Counted from the first letter of the stretch, positions 33,365-43,614 are shown. The stretch is 64,000 nucleotides of DNA from Cypionkella sp. (GCF_028290025.1 NZ_JAQGKQ010000051.1:21217-85216), one strand, 5' to 3'. Translations and numbers: made by a program. Notes: generated by a model from the sequence alone, not told the origin.

Positions 33365-34300
33365 TTAGTAACCGAAAACGCGGTCCACCACATGCAAAAG
33401 CGGCAGGCCAGCCTCGCCGCGTTTGATGTTTTCGACCAACACTTTCGCAGCCCCGGTTGCGCGGGTATCGGCTGCGATATGCGGGGTGACGGTGACGCCG
33501 GGATGGCTCCAGAACGGGTGATCTTGCGGCAATGGCTCAATGCGGAACACGTCAAGCGTGGCGTGGCCGACTTGGCCCGAGTCCAGTGCCGCGATCAGGG
33601 CTTCGTCGTCAATCAGCGGCCCACGTCCGGGGTTCAGGATGAACGCGCCGGGCTTCAGCATCGCCAGCCGCTCGGCGTTTAACAGGTTTTCGGTTTCGGG
33701 GGTTTTCGGCAGCAAAGTCACCACGATATCGGCGTTGCGCAAGGCGCTCTCTAGTCCTTCAGCGCCATGATAACCCGGGATGCCCGGGGTCACCTTTTTG
33801 TCAGTCCTGCTCCATCCCACGACGCGGAAGTTCAACGCGGCGAGGGCTTGGGCGCAGGCCGAGCCCAACGCGCCCATACCCAACATCGCTACCTTACGTT
33901 CGCGGGCCAGCGGTGGGCAGGTCGCGTCCCAAACATGGTCGGGATTGATGATGTGACGGTCCATGCCAAGATGATGCCGCAGGGCGTGACCTACCACCCA
34001 TTCCACCATGCCCTCGGTCAGACTGTTATCGACCATGCGGCACAAAGGTTGAGTCAGGGTTTGGTTGCCGACGATGCGTTCGACCCCGGCCCACAGGCTT
34101 AGAACGGCTTTGCAATTGGTGAACGGGGTGAAATCCTGCAATGGGGCAGAGGGCGCGTAGATGATGTAGTCTACGATCGCAGGGTCGGGGGCGTCGATGA
34201 CAACATCTGCGTCAATGCCCGCATCGGCAAGCAGTTGCGGCAGCAGGGTGCGATATTCCTCCCACACGGCGGGGGCAGAAAAAAACACGGTGAGGGTCAT
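33365..34300 (-). CDS. ghrA: Glyoxylate/hydroxypyruvate reductase A
   Basis: A 311-residue NAD(P)H-dependent 2-hydroxyacid dehydrogenase. Its Rossmann motif is GMGALG at about 141-146, and the GhrA-type active site has Arg in NPGRGPLID, Glu in RIEPLPQDHPFW and His in PHIAADTR. The short N-terminal substrate domain with LWAGVERI is also GhrA-like. It reduces glyoxylate to glycolate or hydroxypyruvate to glycerate, and could deal with glyoxylate from the ureide pathway. AGGAG seven bases upstream supports ATG 34298-34300. Confidence 0.9.
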   Translation of the reverse strand: MTLTVFFSAPAVWEEYRTLLPQLLADAGIDADVVIDAPDPAIVDYIIYAPSAPLQDFTPFTNCKAVLSLWAGVERIVGNQTLTQPLCRMVDNSLTEGMVEWVVGHALRHHLGMDRHIINPDHVWDATCPPLARERKVAMLGMGALGSACAQALAALNFRVVGWSRTDKKVTPGIPGYHGAEGLESALRNADIVVTLLPKTPETENLLNAERLAMLKPGAFILNPGRGPLIDDEALIAALDSGQVGHATLDVFRIEPLPQDHPFWSHPGVTVTPHIAADTRATGAAKVLVENIKRGEAGLPLLHVVDRVFGY

Positions 34301-34323
34301 CGCAGGCTCCTGAGAAAATTGCG

Positions 34324-34947
34324 TCAGCTTGCACCGGTTACCGCAGCATTCACCGCCAGCGCCAGAATGATTGTGTTGTAGAAGAATGAGCCTACGGAAT
34401 GCAACAGCACGACTTTGCGCATCTCCGGCGAAGTTGTGGTGACGTCGCTGACCTGTGCCGTCATGCCGATGACGAAGGAGAAATACAAAAAATCCCAAGA
34501 GCCGGGCTCTTTGCAACCGGGGAAATCCAAACCAGCTGGGGCGTCTTTGTCGCGGGGCTGGTAAAACAGATAGGCGTAGTGGAACGCTGCTAGCACATGC
34601 ACCGCAGCCCAACCCAGCGGCACCGAGCCCAACGCCAGAAACCGCGCCGAGCTGCTATCATTGGGCGCACTCAGCACCAGAATGATAGAGGTTAGGCTGA
34701 TCGCGCCAGCAACGACGGCGAATAACAAAATCGCCGCCGCTCCGGCATCGGTTTGTTCGGCATGATTGCGCAGTTCATCCGGGGTAGTGGTGACAGCGAA
34801 GTGGAGCATCATCACCAAGTAACTGACAAAAAACGCGTTCGCCGCTGCCAGCACACGCAATTCAAACGAGAGTGGCGTGAGTTGCACCAGCAACGCCACG
34901 ACGGCACCGATGACAAAGGCTATTACAAAGCGGACGTGGCGTTTCAT
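34324..34947 (-). CDS. DUF1345 integral membrane protein
   Basis: A 207-residue membrane protein with about five to six hydrophobic segments and the DUF1345 signature FLYFSFVIGMTAQVSDVTTTSPEMR near residues 155-180. The family has no experimentally settled function that I know of. Start ATG 34945-34947, MKRHVRFV; an in-frame codon eight triplets upstream overlaps the rodA stop region. It follows rodA with only four bases between them, so it is probably read with the elongation operon. Confidence 0.88.
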   Translation of the reverse strand: MKRHVRFVIAFVIGAVVALLVQLTPLSFELRVLAAANAFFVSYLVMMLHFAVTTTPDELRNHAEQTDAGAAAILLFAVVAGAISLTSIILVLSAPNDSSSARFLALGSVPLGWAAVHVLAAFHYAYLFYQPRDKDAPAGLDFPGCKEPGSWDFLYFSFVIGMTAQVSDVTTTSPEMRKVVLLHSVGSFFYNTIILALAVNAAVTGAS

Positions 34948-34951
34948 CGGG

Positions 34952-36091
34952 CTACCTCGGTCTATGCACAATAGCGCTTTGCACCAAGCCGAAGGCCAGC
35001 AAAATCACCAGGGTCGCCGAGCCGCCGTAGGACAGCAGCGGCAGCGGCACGCCCACCACCGGAGCCATGCCCATCACCATCGCAAGGTTCACCGCGAGAT
35101 ACAGGAAGAAGTTCATCGCCACGCCGACGATCAACAGCTGGCTGAAGCGGTCCTTATTCTGGATCGCGGCGATGATGCAGAACACCAAGACGAGGGTGTA
35201 AAGTGCCAGCAACGAAATCGCGCCGATGAAGCCGAACTCTTCGCCCAAGGTGGTGAAGATAAAGTCGGTGTGCTTTTCTGGGAGAAAGTTTAGCCGGCTT
35301 TGGGTGCCCTGCATAAAGCCTTTGCCTGCCCAGCCACCTGATCCCAAAGCGATCTTGGCTTGGATGATGTTATAGCCAGTGCCAAGCGGATCAGCGGATG
35401 GATCAAGAAAGGTATGGATGCGCTTGTATTGGTAATCGTGCAGCAACTGCCACGGCGTGCCTTCCGACATGATCACTGCAGTGATACCGCCGCCGCCGAG
35501 GGCGGTGACCGCGCCGAAATACCATAAGCTGACGCCGGCAGCGAACATCACGCCCGCTCCGGCCAAAATCAGCATCACCGCGGTGCCAAGATTGGGTTGC
35601 TTCAACACCAGATAGGTCGGCAGCAGAATAAGCACAACCGGGATCAAGACCCACAGCGGGCTTGAGATTTTCTTGTCGTCCAGCCAGTCATAATAGGCGG
35701 CCAGCATCATCACCAGAGTGACTTTCATCAACTCGGACGGCTGCAAGCGCATGAAGCCGAGATCAATCCAGCGCTGCGCTCCCATGCCGACAGCGCCGAA
35801 GAAATGCACCACCAACAGCAGCACCATTGCCAGCAGATAAGCCGCGCCAGAGGTGCTGCGCCAGAACCAGATCGGGACAAAGGCGACGAACATCAACAAG
35901 CACAACCCCGCGCCAAATCGCTTCATCTGCGGCAGTGCCCATTCGTTGATATCGCCGCCCGCGATGGAATACAGCATCAACCAGCCAATCGCCGCGATGG
36001 CGGTTAGCACCAAGATCAGTGCCCAGTTGATGTAAAACACTTTTGCGATGCCGCTGGGGGCGAGCTTAAGGCGGTATTCCAGAAAGCTCAT
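34952..36091 (-). CDS. rodA: Peptidoglycan glycosyltransferase RodA
   Basis: A 379-residue SEDS-family polymerase that extends glycan strands during lateral wall growth with PBP2. About ten membrane helices are visible. Conserved pieces include GAQRWIDLGFMRLQPSELMK, LKQPNLGTA, the periplasmic loop QSRLNFLPEKHTDFIFTTLGEEFG, and the terminal GVPLPLLSYGGSA with its catalytic-region residues. It follows mrdA after three bases in the mreB-mreC-mreD-mrdA-rodA order. Confidence 0.96.
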   Translation of the reverse strand: MSFLEYRLKLAPSGIAKVFYINWALILVLTAIAAIGWLMLYSIAGGDINEWALPQMKRFGAGLCLLMFVAFVPIWFWRSTSGAAYLLAMVLLLVVHFFGAVGMGAQRWIDLGFMRLQPSELMKVTLVMMLAAYYDWLDDKKISSPLWVLIPVVLILLPTYLVLKQPNLGTAVMLILAGAGVMFAAGVSLWYFGAVTALGGGGITAVIMSEGTPWQLLHDYQYKRIHTFLDPSADPLGTGYNIIQAKIALGSGGWAGKGFMQGTQSRLNFLPEKHTDFIFTTLGEEFGFIGAISLLALYTLVLVFCIIAAIQNKDRFSQLLIVGVAMNFFLYLAVNLAMVMGMAPVVGVPLPLLSYGGSATLVILLAFGLVQSAIVHRPR

Positions 36092-36094
36092 GTC

Positions 36095-38080
36095 TTACAC
36101 CTTCGACGGCGCGGGTTGGGTGCCGTCTGGCAGGCGCAGTTGCAGAGTGTTGAGCAAATTTTCCACGCGCGGACGCTGGTCCGCAGGGTAAGCGGTCAGC
36201 GGCGGCATACCGCCCGTCAGCGCCCGCAGCAGAGCATCGCGGGCAATCGGGCCAGCCACAAGCGAGCCGCCGCCGCCGTGTTCAACCACAACCGAAACCG
36301 CATAGCGTGGAGCCTCGGCGGGGGCAAAGCCAACAAACAGCGCGTGGTCGCGAAGCTTCCACGGTAGGTTCTCATTCTTGGTGGCACCGCTGCGCTTTTC
36401 GGCATCGGAAAAGTTGCGCACCTGTGCCGTGCCGGATTTGCCGCACATCCGCATACTGTCATCAGCGATACGAGAGCCGCGCCCGGTGCCGTGCGGGCCG
36501 TTCATCACTTCAAACATGCCCATCTGAACCGCGCGCAGTTTTGAGCCGTCAAGGCCAAGTCCCTCAACCGCGGGTATCGGCACTGCGATATCATTGACCG
36601 AATGGATGATGCGTGGCGCGATCTGCTTGCCCGATGCAATGCGCGAGGCCATAACCGCCAGTTGCAGCGGCGTTGCGAGAACATAGCCCTGACCGATAGA
36701 GGCGTTGATCGTATCTCCGATTACCCATTCCTGCTTGTACCGTTCAAGCTTCCACGCCTTGTTTGGCATTTTGCCTTCCGAGATCGCCGACATTGGCAGA
36801 TCGTGACGCACACCGATGCCCAGTTTTTTCCCGGTTTCGGCCATCTTGTCGATGCCAACGCGCTGACCAATATCATAAAAGAACACATCGCAGCTTTCGG
36901 ACAAGCCGCGTTTGAGATTGACCGGGCCATGTCCGCCGCGTTTCCAGCAGTTAAAGCGGATGCCGCCCATCTCGATATGGCCGGGGCAGCGTACCACAGT
37001 GTTCTCGTCGATGACTCCTGCCTCCAAGGCGGCCAGAGCTGTTACCATTTTGAAGGTAGAGCCCGGTGGATAAGCGCCTTGCACCACTTTATTGGCTAAG
37101 GGGCGATGGTCATGTTCGGTCAGGGCAGAGTAGTCGGCGCTCGAAATCCCCCGCACGAACAGGTTCGGGTCAAACGACGGCGACGATACCGCGGCAATGA
37201 TGTCGCCGTTGTTCACATCCATCACCACGCAGGCGGCACTTTCTTCGCCCAGACGCGCCTGAACAAAGTTTTGCACGTCGGCGTCGATGGTCAGGCGGAG
37301 GTCTTTGCCTTTCAAACCCTCTTGGCGGTCCAATTCGCGCATGACGCGGCCAACGTGGTTGACCTCAATCCGCTTGGTGCCCGCTGTGCCGCGCAGAGTG
37401 TCTTCCATCCATTTCTCAACGCCGATCTTACCGATCTGAAACTTCGGGATCATCAGCAGGGGGTCGATGTTTTCGCCAGTCTCTTGTTGCTTATCGCGCA
37501 GGTCTTGCAGGTCTTTTTCCGAAACCGGTCCGACATAGCCGACGATATGTGCGAAATCAAAATCGCGCGGGTAGAGGCGGCTTAAGCCAGCTTCCGGCGT
37601 CACACCGGGCAGGGCGGGGGCATTAATGGCGACTTTGCTGAAATCATCCCAATCCAACCGCTCTGCCACGGTGATCGGCACGAAGGCGGAGTTCACCTTC
37701 GGGTTCAGCTCTTTCATCGCGTCGGCGATGTCTTCAGCCGTCATCGGGATGATGTGGCTGAGACGGTTGAGCACCTCTTTCACCTCATCATCGGTCTTGC
37801 CAGCATTTTCGCGGGTGATAACCACGCGGTAATTCTGTTCGTTGCCCGCGATCAGCTTGCCGTTGCGATCTTGGATCAGGCCACGCGCCGGAGGGATCAG
37901 CCGGATGCTGACGCGGTTTTCTTCGGCGAGCAGGCGAAACTCATCGGCTTGTTCGACGCCAATAAACCGCATCCGCGCGCCCAATGCGCCGACCATCGCG
38001 GCCATACAGCCACCCATGAACAAAGCCCGCCGGGTGACCGAGCGGGAGGTGGCCTCAGTATCTCGGGGGGCGCGTCTCAT
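36095..38080 (-). CDS. mrdA: Penicillin-binding protein 2
   Basis: A 661-residue class B PBP, the transpeptidase of the elongasome. It has one N-terminal membrane anchor (about residues 18-38), a pedestal/dimerisation domain, then the transpeptidase domain: active serine S341 in YPPGSTFKM, SxN-type S396-C397-D398, and K548-S-G-T. SCD instead of the common SAD/SSN is within the range seen for PBP2. Ten bases after mreD and three before rodA. Confidence 0.96.
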   Translation of the reverse strand: MRRAPRDTEATSRSVTRRALFMGGCMAAMVGALGARMRFIGVEQADEFRLLAEENRVSIRLIPPARGLIQDRNGKLIAGNEQNYRVVITRENAGKTDDEVKEVLNRLSHIIPMTAEDIADAMKELNPKVNSAFVPITVAERLDWDDFSKVAINAPALPGVTPEAGLSRLYPRDFDFAHIVGYVGPVSEKDLQDLRDKQQETGENIDPLLMIPKFQIGKIGVEKWMEDTLRGTAGTKRIEVNHVGRVMRELDRQEGLKGKDLRLTIDADVQNFVQARLGEESAACVVMDVNNGDIIAAVSSPSFDPNLFVRGISSADYSALTEHDHRPLANKVVQGAYPPGSTFKMVTALAALEAGVIDENTVVRCPGHIEMGGIRFNCWKRGGHGPVNLKRGLSESCDVFFYDIGQRVGIDKMAETGKKLGIGVRHDLPMSAISEGKMPNKAWKLERYKQEWVIGDTINASIGQGYVLATPLQLAVMASRIASGKQIAPRIIHSVNDIAVPIPAVEGLGLDGSKLRAVQMGMFEVMNGPHGTGRGSRIADDSMRMCGKSGTAQVRNFSDAEKRSGATKNENLPWKLRDHALFVGFAPAEAPRYAVSVVVEHGGGGSLVAGPIARDALLRALTGGMPPLTAYPADQRPRVENLLNTLQLRLPDGTQPAPSKV

Positions 38081-38090
38081 AAACTAACCC

Positions 38091-38681
38091 TCACATTCTT
38101 CTCCCGTAAGCATCAACTTCACCCATCGCCGGCTTGTGCAGATCGAGCACATAGCGCGACAGGAACACCACCACAGGATAACACAGCACCGACCAAACCA
38201 CTTGGATCATTGCAAAGCCAAAGCCAGTTTGGGGCACCATCACCATCGCGAAGGTCAGCCGATAGATCACCAACATGGCGACCATCAGACCTGCGACCAA
38301 TAGCCATTCCACCCCGAAGTTCAACTCACGAGTCAGTGCAACCCGACCTCGCACAAACTCCGACGCCAGCAACACAAGTGCAGTCCACAGCCCCGGCGGT
38401 CGGTCGAGCAGCATGTCTTCCAGCAAGACCACAGCGGCGATCAGCAGGGCAGGCAGGTAATCGGGGCGGCGCATTGTCCAAGCAAAGATCACGCACAAAA
38501 GCAAATCCGGCCCCGGAGTGCGGTTTAGCCAGACGGTAAAGCGGCACCAATTTTCGGCCTCGGCGCAATCGGACATCATCGCCATCGGCAGCGGCAGCAA
38601 CCGCCAGAACAACAGCAGCAGCGCGATGCCGACGAACAAGGCGCGGTGCAGCCAGACCTCACGCGCGGCGGGATCAACCAT
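38091..38681 (-). CDS. mreD: Rod shape-determining protein MreD
   Basis: A 196-residue inner-membrane protein with five to six hydrophobic helices and little else conserved; the PDYLPALLIAAVVLLEDML segment and the position between mreC and mrdA identify it. It overlaps the mreC stop by eight bases, so it is translationally coupled. Confidence 0.92.
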   Translation of the reverse strand: MVDPAAREVWLHRALFVGIALLLLFWRLLPLPMAMMSDCAEAENWCRFTVWLNRTPGPDLLLCVIFAWTMRRPDYLPALLIAAVVLLEDMLLDRPPGLWTALVLLASEFVRGRVALTRELNFGVEWLLVAGLMVAMLVIYRLTFAMVMVPQTGFGFAMIQVVWSVLCYPVVVFLSRYVLDLHKPAMGEVDAYGRRM

Positions 38682-39606
38682 TGCTGCCCCCTGCGGTTTC
38701 GGCGTCAGGTTCCGGCGTTGTTGGCGGTTTTGGCGGGCCTTGCACCGGGGGCGAGGTTACCAAAGCACCCGGATCTGTGATCGGCGTCAATTCATGGCTG
38801 CGCAACACGCGCAGGAACTCGAGGCGCTGATAGTCGGCGGATAGCGCCACCCGCAGCCGCTTGTCGGTGCCTAAAACCACCGATCCGACCAGCAGCCCCG
38901 ACGGAAACATCCCACCATCGCCGGAGGTTATAACCCGATCGCCGGGACGCACCTCATCGGGGTCTTCGAGAAAATCGAGCGGCGGCAGGTCAGAATTATC
39001 GCCCGAAAGCAGCGCCTTTTGCCCCGAGGGCTGCACCGTGACCGGCACCCGGCTGTTGCTGTCGGTGAGCAAAATCACGCGGCTGATCTGCTGGCCCACG
39101 CCGGAAATGCGACCGACCAGCCCGATGCCATCCATCGTCGCCCAGCCATCTTTGATGCCATCGCGTGCGCCGACGTTCAGCAGCACCGATTGGCGGAAGG
39201 GTGACCCGCTGTCGGCCAATACCACCCCCGTCACATGCGTTAACATCGGGTCCAGACGAACATGGTTGAGGTCAAGCAGCCGAGCATTCTTCTGCTCCAA
39301 CTGCAACGCGGCCTCTTTCCACGCCTTCATCTGGCGCAACTCCTCGCGCAGCTGCTGGTTTTGCTCATAGAGCCGTGAGTAGGATTGGTAATTGTCGAGC
39401 ACCCCCGCCGTCCAAGTTACCGGAGCCGCCGCCCACTGGAAACTCGGCACAAAGCGGTCTACCAAAACCGCGCGAAAGCGTTCAACCCTTGGGCTGTCGA
39501 TGCGCCACAGGAAAAAAAGCCCTAGCATCAGCATAATCAATAACCCCACCAACACCCGGCGTAGCGGGCGGTGGAATTCTTCCGGATCAATGCGGTTTCT
39601 TGCCAT
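38674..39606 (-). CDS. mreC: Rod shape-determining protein MreC
   Basis: A 310-residue bitopic protein: one membrane helix at about 18-36, a periplasmic coiled coil (about 65-110, LYEQNQQLREELRQMKAWKEAALQLEQ region), then the two beta-barrel domains with VLLNVGARDGIKDGW, GLVGRI, LLTDSNSRVPV and GDRVITSGDGGMFPSGL. A Pro/Gly-rich tail of about 30 residues follows. It links MreB filaments to periplasmic PBP2. Forty bases after mreB. Confidence 0.95.
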   Translation of the reverse strand: MARNRIDPEEFHRPLRRVLVGLLIMLMLGLFFLWRIDSPRVERFRAVLVDRFVPSFQWAAAPVTWTAGVLDNYQSYSRLYEQNQQLREELRQMKAWKEAALQLEQKNARLLDLNHVRLDPMLTHVTGVVLADSGSPFRQSVLLNVGARDGIKDGWATMDGIGLVGRISGVGQQISRVILLTDSNSRVPVTVQPSGQKALLSGDNSDLPPLDFLEDPDEVRPGDRVITSGDGGMFPSGLLVGSVVLGTDKRLRVALSADYQRLEFLRVLRSHELTPITDPGALVTSPPVQGPPKPPTTPEPDAETAGGSNG

Positions 39607-39646
39607 AACTGGCCCGTTTCACTTGAAAGACCGGAAGGCCACCGGC

Positions 39647-40752
<1,106 letters not shown>

Positions 40753-40985
40753 CATATAAGACCATGCCGAAGGTAGGGAAAGGCCCGAGCATTTGAGGAC
40801 GCGCCTTTCCGCCTCGGATCGCCATTTGTCAATTTTCAGACAATTTGGTTGCCCTTTTACGCGCCGCAAGCCAAGAACACCGCACTAATCGGACTATTCT
40901 ATCCAATGTCGCCTTTAGATGTGCACCGATGCAGACAAGCCAGCTATCATTTACCTATGCGTAACTGCGGATCGAAGTGAGGAAT
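40753..40985. promoter_or_regulatory. Non-coding region between mreB and a divergent SDR gene
   Basis: About 230 bases that must carry the mreB promoter and the SDR promoter. TTGTC (40826-40830) and GACAA (40839-40843) form an inverted repeat with an 8-base spacer; on the minus strand it includes TTGACA, but no good -10 lies 16-18 bases downstream. No coding frame is supported. Confidence 0.45.
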
Positions 40986-41747
40986 ATGTTCGGATTCAAC
41001 AATCGGGTCGCGCTTGTTTCAGGTGCAGGCAGTGATGAGGGCATTGGGTTTGCCATCGCAACGGCCCTTGTGTCCGCTGGCGCGCGGGTGTGCGTCACAG
41101 CCACCAGTGATCGTATCTTTGAGCGCGCGGCGGCTTTGGGTTGCATGGCCCATATCGCCGACCTGACCGATCCTGCGCAAGTTGCGGGACTGTTCGGGGC
41201 CGTGTCAGCACAGTTGGGGTCAGTCGAGGTGTTGATCAACAATGCGGGCATGGTGCAAACTGGCAAACATTTCCATGCGGTCAAACTTGCCGAGATGACA
41301 GATGCCGACTGGGCTGCACATCTTGCTCTGAACATTGGCACCACGTTTCACTGCATCCGCGCCGCCCTGCCTGCGATGCAAGCGTCTGGTTATGGCCGCA
41401 TCGTTAATATCGGATCGGTGACCGGGCCTTTGGTGGCAATCGAAGGTGCGTCCGCTTATGCCACGGCGAAAGCTGCGATTACCGGGATGACCCGTTCGGT
41501 CGCGCTGGAATATGGCCGCGATGGCATCACTTGCAACGCGGTGCTGCCGGGTTGGATAGCGACTGCGTCATCCAATGAAGCGGAACTGCGCGCGGGTCAT
41601 GCCACGCCAGTCGGACGACCGGGCAGTCCCGCCGAAGTGGCCGCTTGCGCGGTGTTTCTTGGGTCAGAGGCTGCATCTTACGTCAACGGAGCGATGCTGG
41701 TGGTTGACGGCGGCAACACGCTGATCGAGATGAAGGGCGCATTCTAG
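40986..41747 (+). CDS. Short-chain dehydrogenase/reductase
   Basis: A 253-residue classical SDR. Cofactor motif SGAGSDEGIGFA is near residues 13-24, NNAG at about 85, catalytic Ser in NIGSVTG, Tyr-Lys in YATAKAA, and the FabG-like C-terminus SYVNGAMLVVDGGNTL. NAD(P)-dependent oxidoreduction of an unknown alcohol or ketone. ATG 40986 follows GTGAGGAAT; a GTG at 40977 is also in frame. The gene is on the opposite strand between leuA and mreB, a pair I recall as adjacent in related genomes. Confidence 0.9.
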   Translation: MFGFNNRVALVSGAGSDEGIGFAIATALVSAGARVCVTATSDRIFERAAALGCMAHIADLTDPAQVAGLFGAVSAQLGSVEVLINNAGMVQTGKHFHAVKLAEMTDADWAAHLALNIGTTFHCIRAALPAMQASGYGRIVNIGSVTGPLVAIEGASAYATAKAAITGMTRSVALEYGRDGITCNAVLPGWIATASSNEAELRAGHATPVGRPGSPAEVAACAVFLGSEAASYVNGAMLVVDGGNTLIEMKGAF

Positions 41748-41770
41748 CGCGGCCCTGCGCAGGGCCGCGC
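41747..41770. terminator. 24-base perfect palindrome between convergent SDR and leuA
   Basis: GCGCGGCCCTGC at 41747-41758 is followed directly by its exact reverse complement at 41759-41770. It starts on the last base of the SDR stop codon and ends nine bases from the leuA stop, so it probably acts on both transcripts. No T tract is present. Confidence 0.75.
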
Positions 41771-41779
41771 ACGCGTCAA

Positions 41780-43411
41780 TCACTGATCCTTGTAGTTGAC
41801 CGACTTTTTATCGGTATCTGGTGCCGATTTCTGCCGCCGCACCACCAGTTTATTCAGCGCATTCACATAAGCCTTCACGCTCGCCACGACCGTATCGGTA
41901 TCTGCCGAGGCCCCGGTGACGATGCGACCAGCTTCCTCCATCCGCACTGAAACCGTGGCTTGAGCGTCGGTGCCTTCGGTCACGGCTTGCACCTGATAAA
42001 GTTGCAAGCTGGCAGAGTGAGGGAACAGCATTTTCACCGCGTTGAACGCCGCATCGACCGGGCCATCACCTGTGGCATCAATAGAGTGATCCACACCGTC
42101 GATGGTCAGGGTCAGTTCAGCCTCACGCGGGCCTTCAGTGCCGCAGACCACGCGCAGGCGTTTGACTTGGATGGTGTCATGCGCATCATTGGTGGCTTCA
42201 TCGGCGACCAAGGCGAGCAGGTCTTCGTCGTAGACCTCTTTCTTGCTGTCGGCCAACGCTTTGAAGCGCACGAAGACGTCGTTCAACTGGTTGTCGGCCA
42301 ATTCATAGCCGAGTTCTTTCAGTTTGGAGCGCAAGGCAGCGCGGCCCGAATGTTTGCCCATAGAAATATTATGCGCAGTCAGGCCGATGTCGGCGGGGCG
42401 CATGATCTCGAAGGTTTCGATGTTTTTCAGCACGCCATCTTGGTGGATACCGCTTTCGTGCAGGAAGGCGTTTTTCCCGACGATGGCTTTGTTGAACTGC
42501 ACCGCGAATCCCGAGACGCTGGAAACACGGCGGGAAAGGTTCATAATCTTGGTGGTGTCGATCCCGGTGCGATACGGCATGATGTCGTTGCGGACTTTCA
42601 TCGCCATCACGACTTCTTCCAGCGCGGTGTTGCCCGCGCGCTCGCCCAAGCCATTGATGGTGCATTCGATCTGGCGGGCACCAGCCTCAACTGCGGCCAA
42701 GGAGTTCGCGGTCGCCATGCCGAGGTCGTTGTGGCAATGGGTGGCGAAAATTACTTCGTCGGCGCCGGGCACACGTTCCAGCAACATGCGGATCAGGTCG
42801 GCGGATTCGCGGGGGGCGGTGTAGCCGACGGTGTCGGGGATGTTGATCGTGCTGGCACCGGCTTTTATGGCGATTTCCACCACGCGGCACAGGTAATCAT
42901 GTTCCGTCCGGGTCGCGTCCATCGCGGACCACTGCACGTTGTCGCACAGATTGCGGGCGTGGGTTACGGTGTCGTGGATGCGGGTGGCCATCTGATCCAT
43001 GTCGAGGTTCGGGATGGCGCGGTGCAGCGGGGAGGTGCCGATGAAGGTGTGGATGCGGGGGGAGGGCGCAAACTTCACCGCCTCCCAGCAGCGGTCAATA
43101 TCTTTGTAATTGGCGCGGGCCAGGCCGCAGATGGTGGAGTTTTTCGCGCGTTTGGAGATTTCAGATACGGCAGCGAAATCGCCTTCAGACGCGATGGGAA
43201 AACCGGCTTCGATCACATCGACGCCCATTTCATCGAGCAAGCCTGCGATCTCGAGCTTTTCGTCGTGGGTCATGGTGGCACCGGGGGATTGCTCGCCGTC
43301 GCGCAGGGTGGTGTCGAAGATGATGACTTTAGGTTGAGCTTGCGCCTGTTCGGCGCGGGACGGATGGGATTTAGCGGCATCGGCGCGGGTTTGCGCGGGG
43401 GTGTCGGTCAT
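41780..43411 (-). CDS. leuA: 2-isopropylmalate synthase
   Basis: A 543-residue enzyme for the first committed step of leucine synthesis, condensing acetyl-CoA with 2-oxoisovalerate. The catalytic domain starts at DTTLRDGEQSPG (33-44), has the metal HCHNDLG, and GLGERAGN. The C-terminal LeuA allosteric domain (about 390-525) should bind leucine for feedback. The N-terminus is about 25 residues longer than in typical LeuA and is Ala/Gln-rich. Its ribosome site AAGGA is eight bases before ATG and is complementary to a segment of the leader, which also encodes a leucine-rich peptide. Confidence 0.96.
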   Translation of the reverse strand: MTDTPAQTRADAAKSHPSRAEQAQAQPKVIIFDTTLRDGEQSPGATMTHDEKLEIAGLLDEMGVDVIEAGFPIASEGDFAAVSEISKRAKNSTICGLARANYKDIDRCWEAVKFAPSPRIHTFIGTSPLHRAIPNLDMDQMATRIHDTVTHARNLCDNVQWSAMDATRTEHDYLCRVVEIAIKAGASTINIPDTVGYTAPRESADLIRMLLERVPGADEVIFATHCHNDLGMATANSLAAVEAGARQIECTINGLGERAGNTALEEVVMAMKVRNDIMPYRTGIDTTKIMNLSRRVSSVSGFAVQFNKAIVGKNAFLHESGIHQDGVLKNIETFEIMRPADIGLTAHNISMGKHSGRAALRSKLKELGYELADNQLNDVFVRFKALADSKKEVYDEDLLALVADEATNDAHDTIQVKRLRVVCGTEGPREAELTLTIDGVDHSIDATGDGPVDAAFNAVKMLFPHSASLQLYQVQAVTEGTDAQATVSVRMEEAGRIVTGASADTDTVVASVKAYVNALNKLVVRRQKSAPDTDKKSVNYKDQ

Positions 43412-43420
43412 GGGTTTGAT

Positions 43421-43485
43421 CCTTGGAGGGGGTTGCTGCTGGTTGGGCGCTGATCACTTCCGAGCGGTCGCACCCAAGGGCACGC
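43421..43485 (-). promoter_or_regulatory. leuA leader region with competing base-pairing
   Basis: On the minus strand CCTTGG (43474-43479) can pair with CCAAGG (43421-43426), which contains the leuA ribosome site. CAGCAG (43436-43441) can instead pair with GGGCTGCTG (43504-43512), inside the run of leucine codons of the leader peptide. There is no T tract, so control at translation is more likely than classical termination. Structures are inferred by eye. Confidence 0.5.
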
Positions 43486-43578
43486 TCAGAAGCGGGTAAG
43501 AAGCAGCAGCCCACGGGAAAGCAGCGCGCCGGAAATTGGCGCGATGGGGGTCGAGGCGATGATGGTTTCCCGTGTCAT
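43486..43578 (-). CDS. Leucine-rich leader peptide upstream of leuA
   Basis: A 30-codon frame ending 74 bases before leuA. The last twelve codons read CTG CTT TCC CGT GGG CTG CTG CTT CTT ACC CGC TTC, six of them leucine, then TGA: the pattern expected of an amino-acid attenuation peptide. No ribosome site precedes the ATG, but a TATAGT lies seven bases upstream, so the message may be leaderless, as is known for the Sinorhizobium trpL leader. The frame is shorter than ordinary gene finders accept. Function is inferred from position and codon content. Confidence 0.65.
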   Translation of the reverse strand: MTRETIIASTPIAPISGALLSRGLLLLTRF

Positions 43579-43585
43579 GGCAGCG

Positions 43586-43614
43586 ACTATACGGGGGATT
43601 TGTTGGAAGGGAAG
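43586..43614 (-). promoter_or_regulatory. Candidate leuA leader promoter
   Basis: A -10-like TATAGT at 43586-43591 (minus strand), placing the transcription start at or next to the leader-peptide ATG (43578). The -35 region (about 43608-43614, TTCCC) is a poor match. Confidence 0.4.

Noticed and set aside
41960..43453. A 497-codon plus-strand frame opposite leuA
   Set aside because: leuA has all catalytic motifs on the minus strand; the opposing frame is a composition effect.
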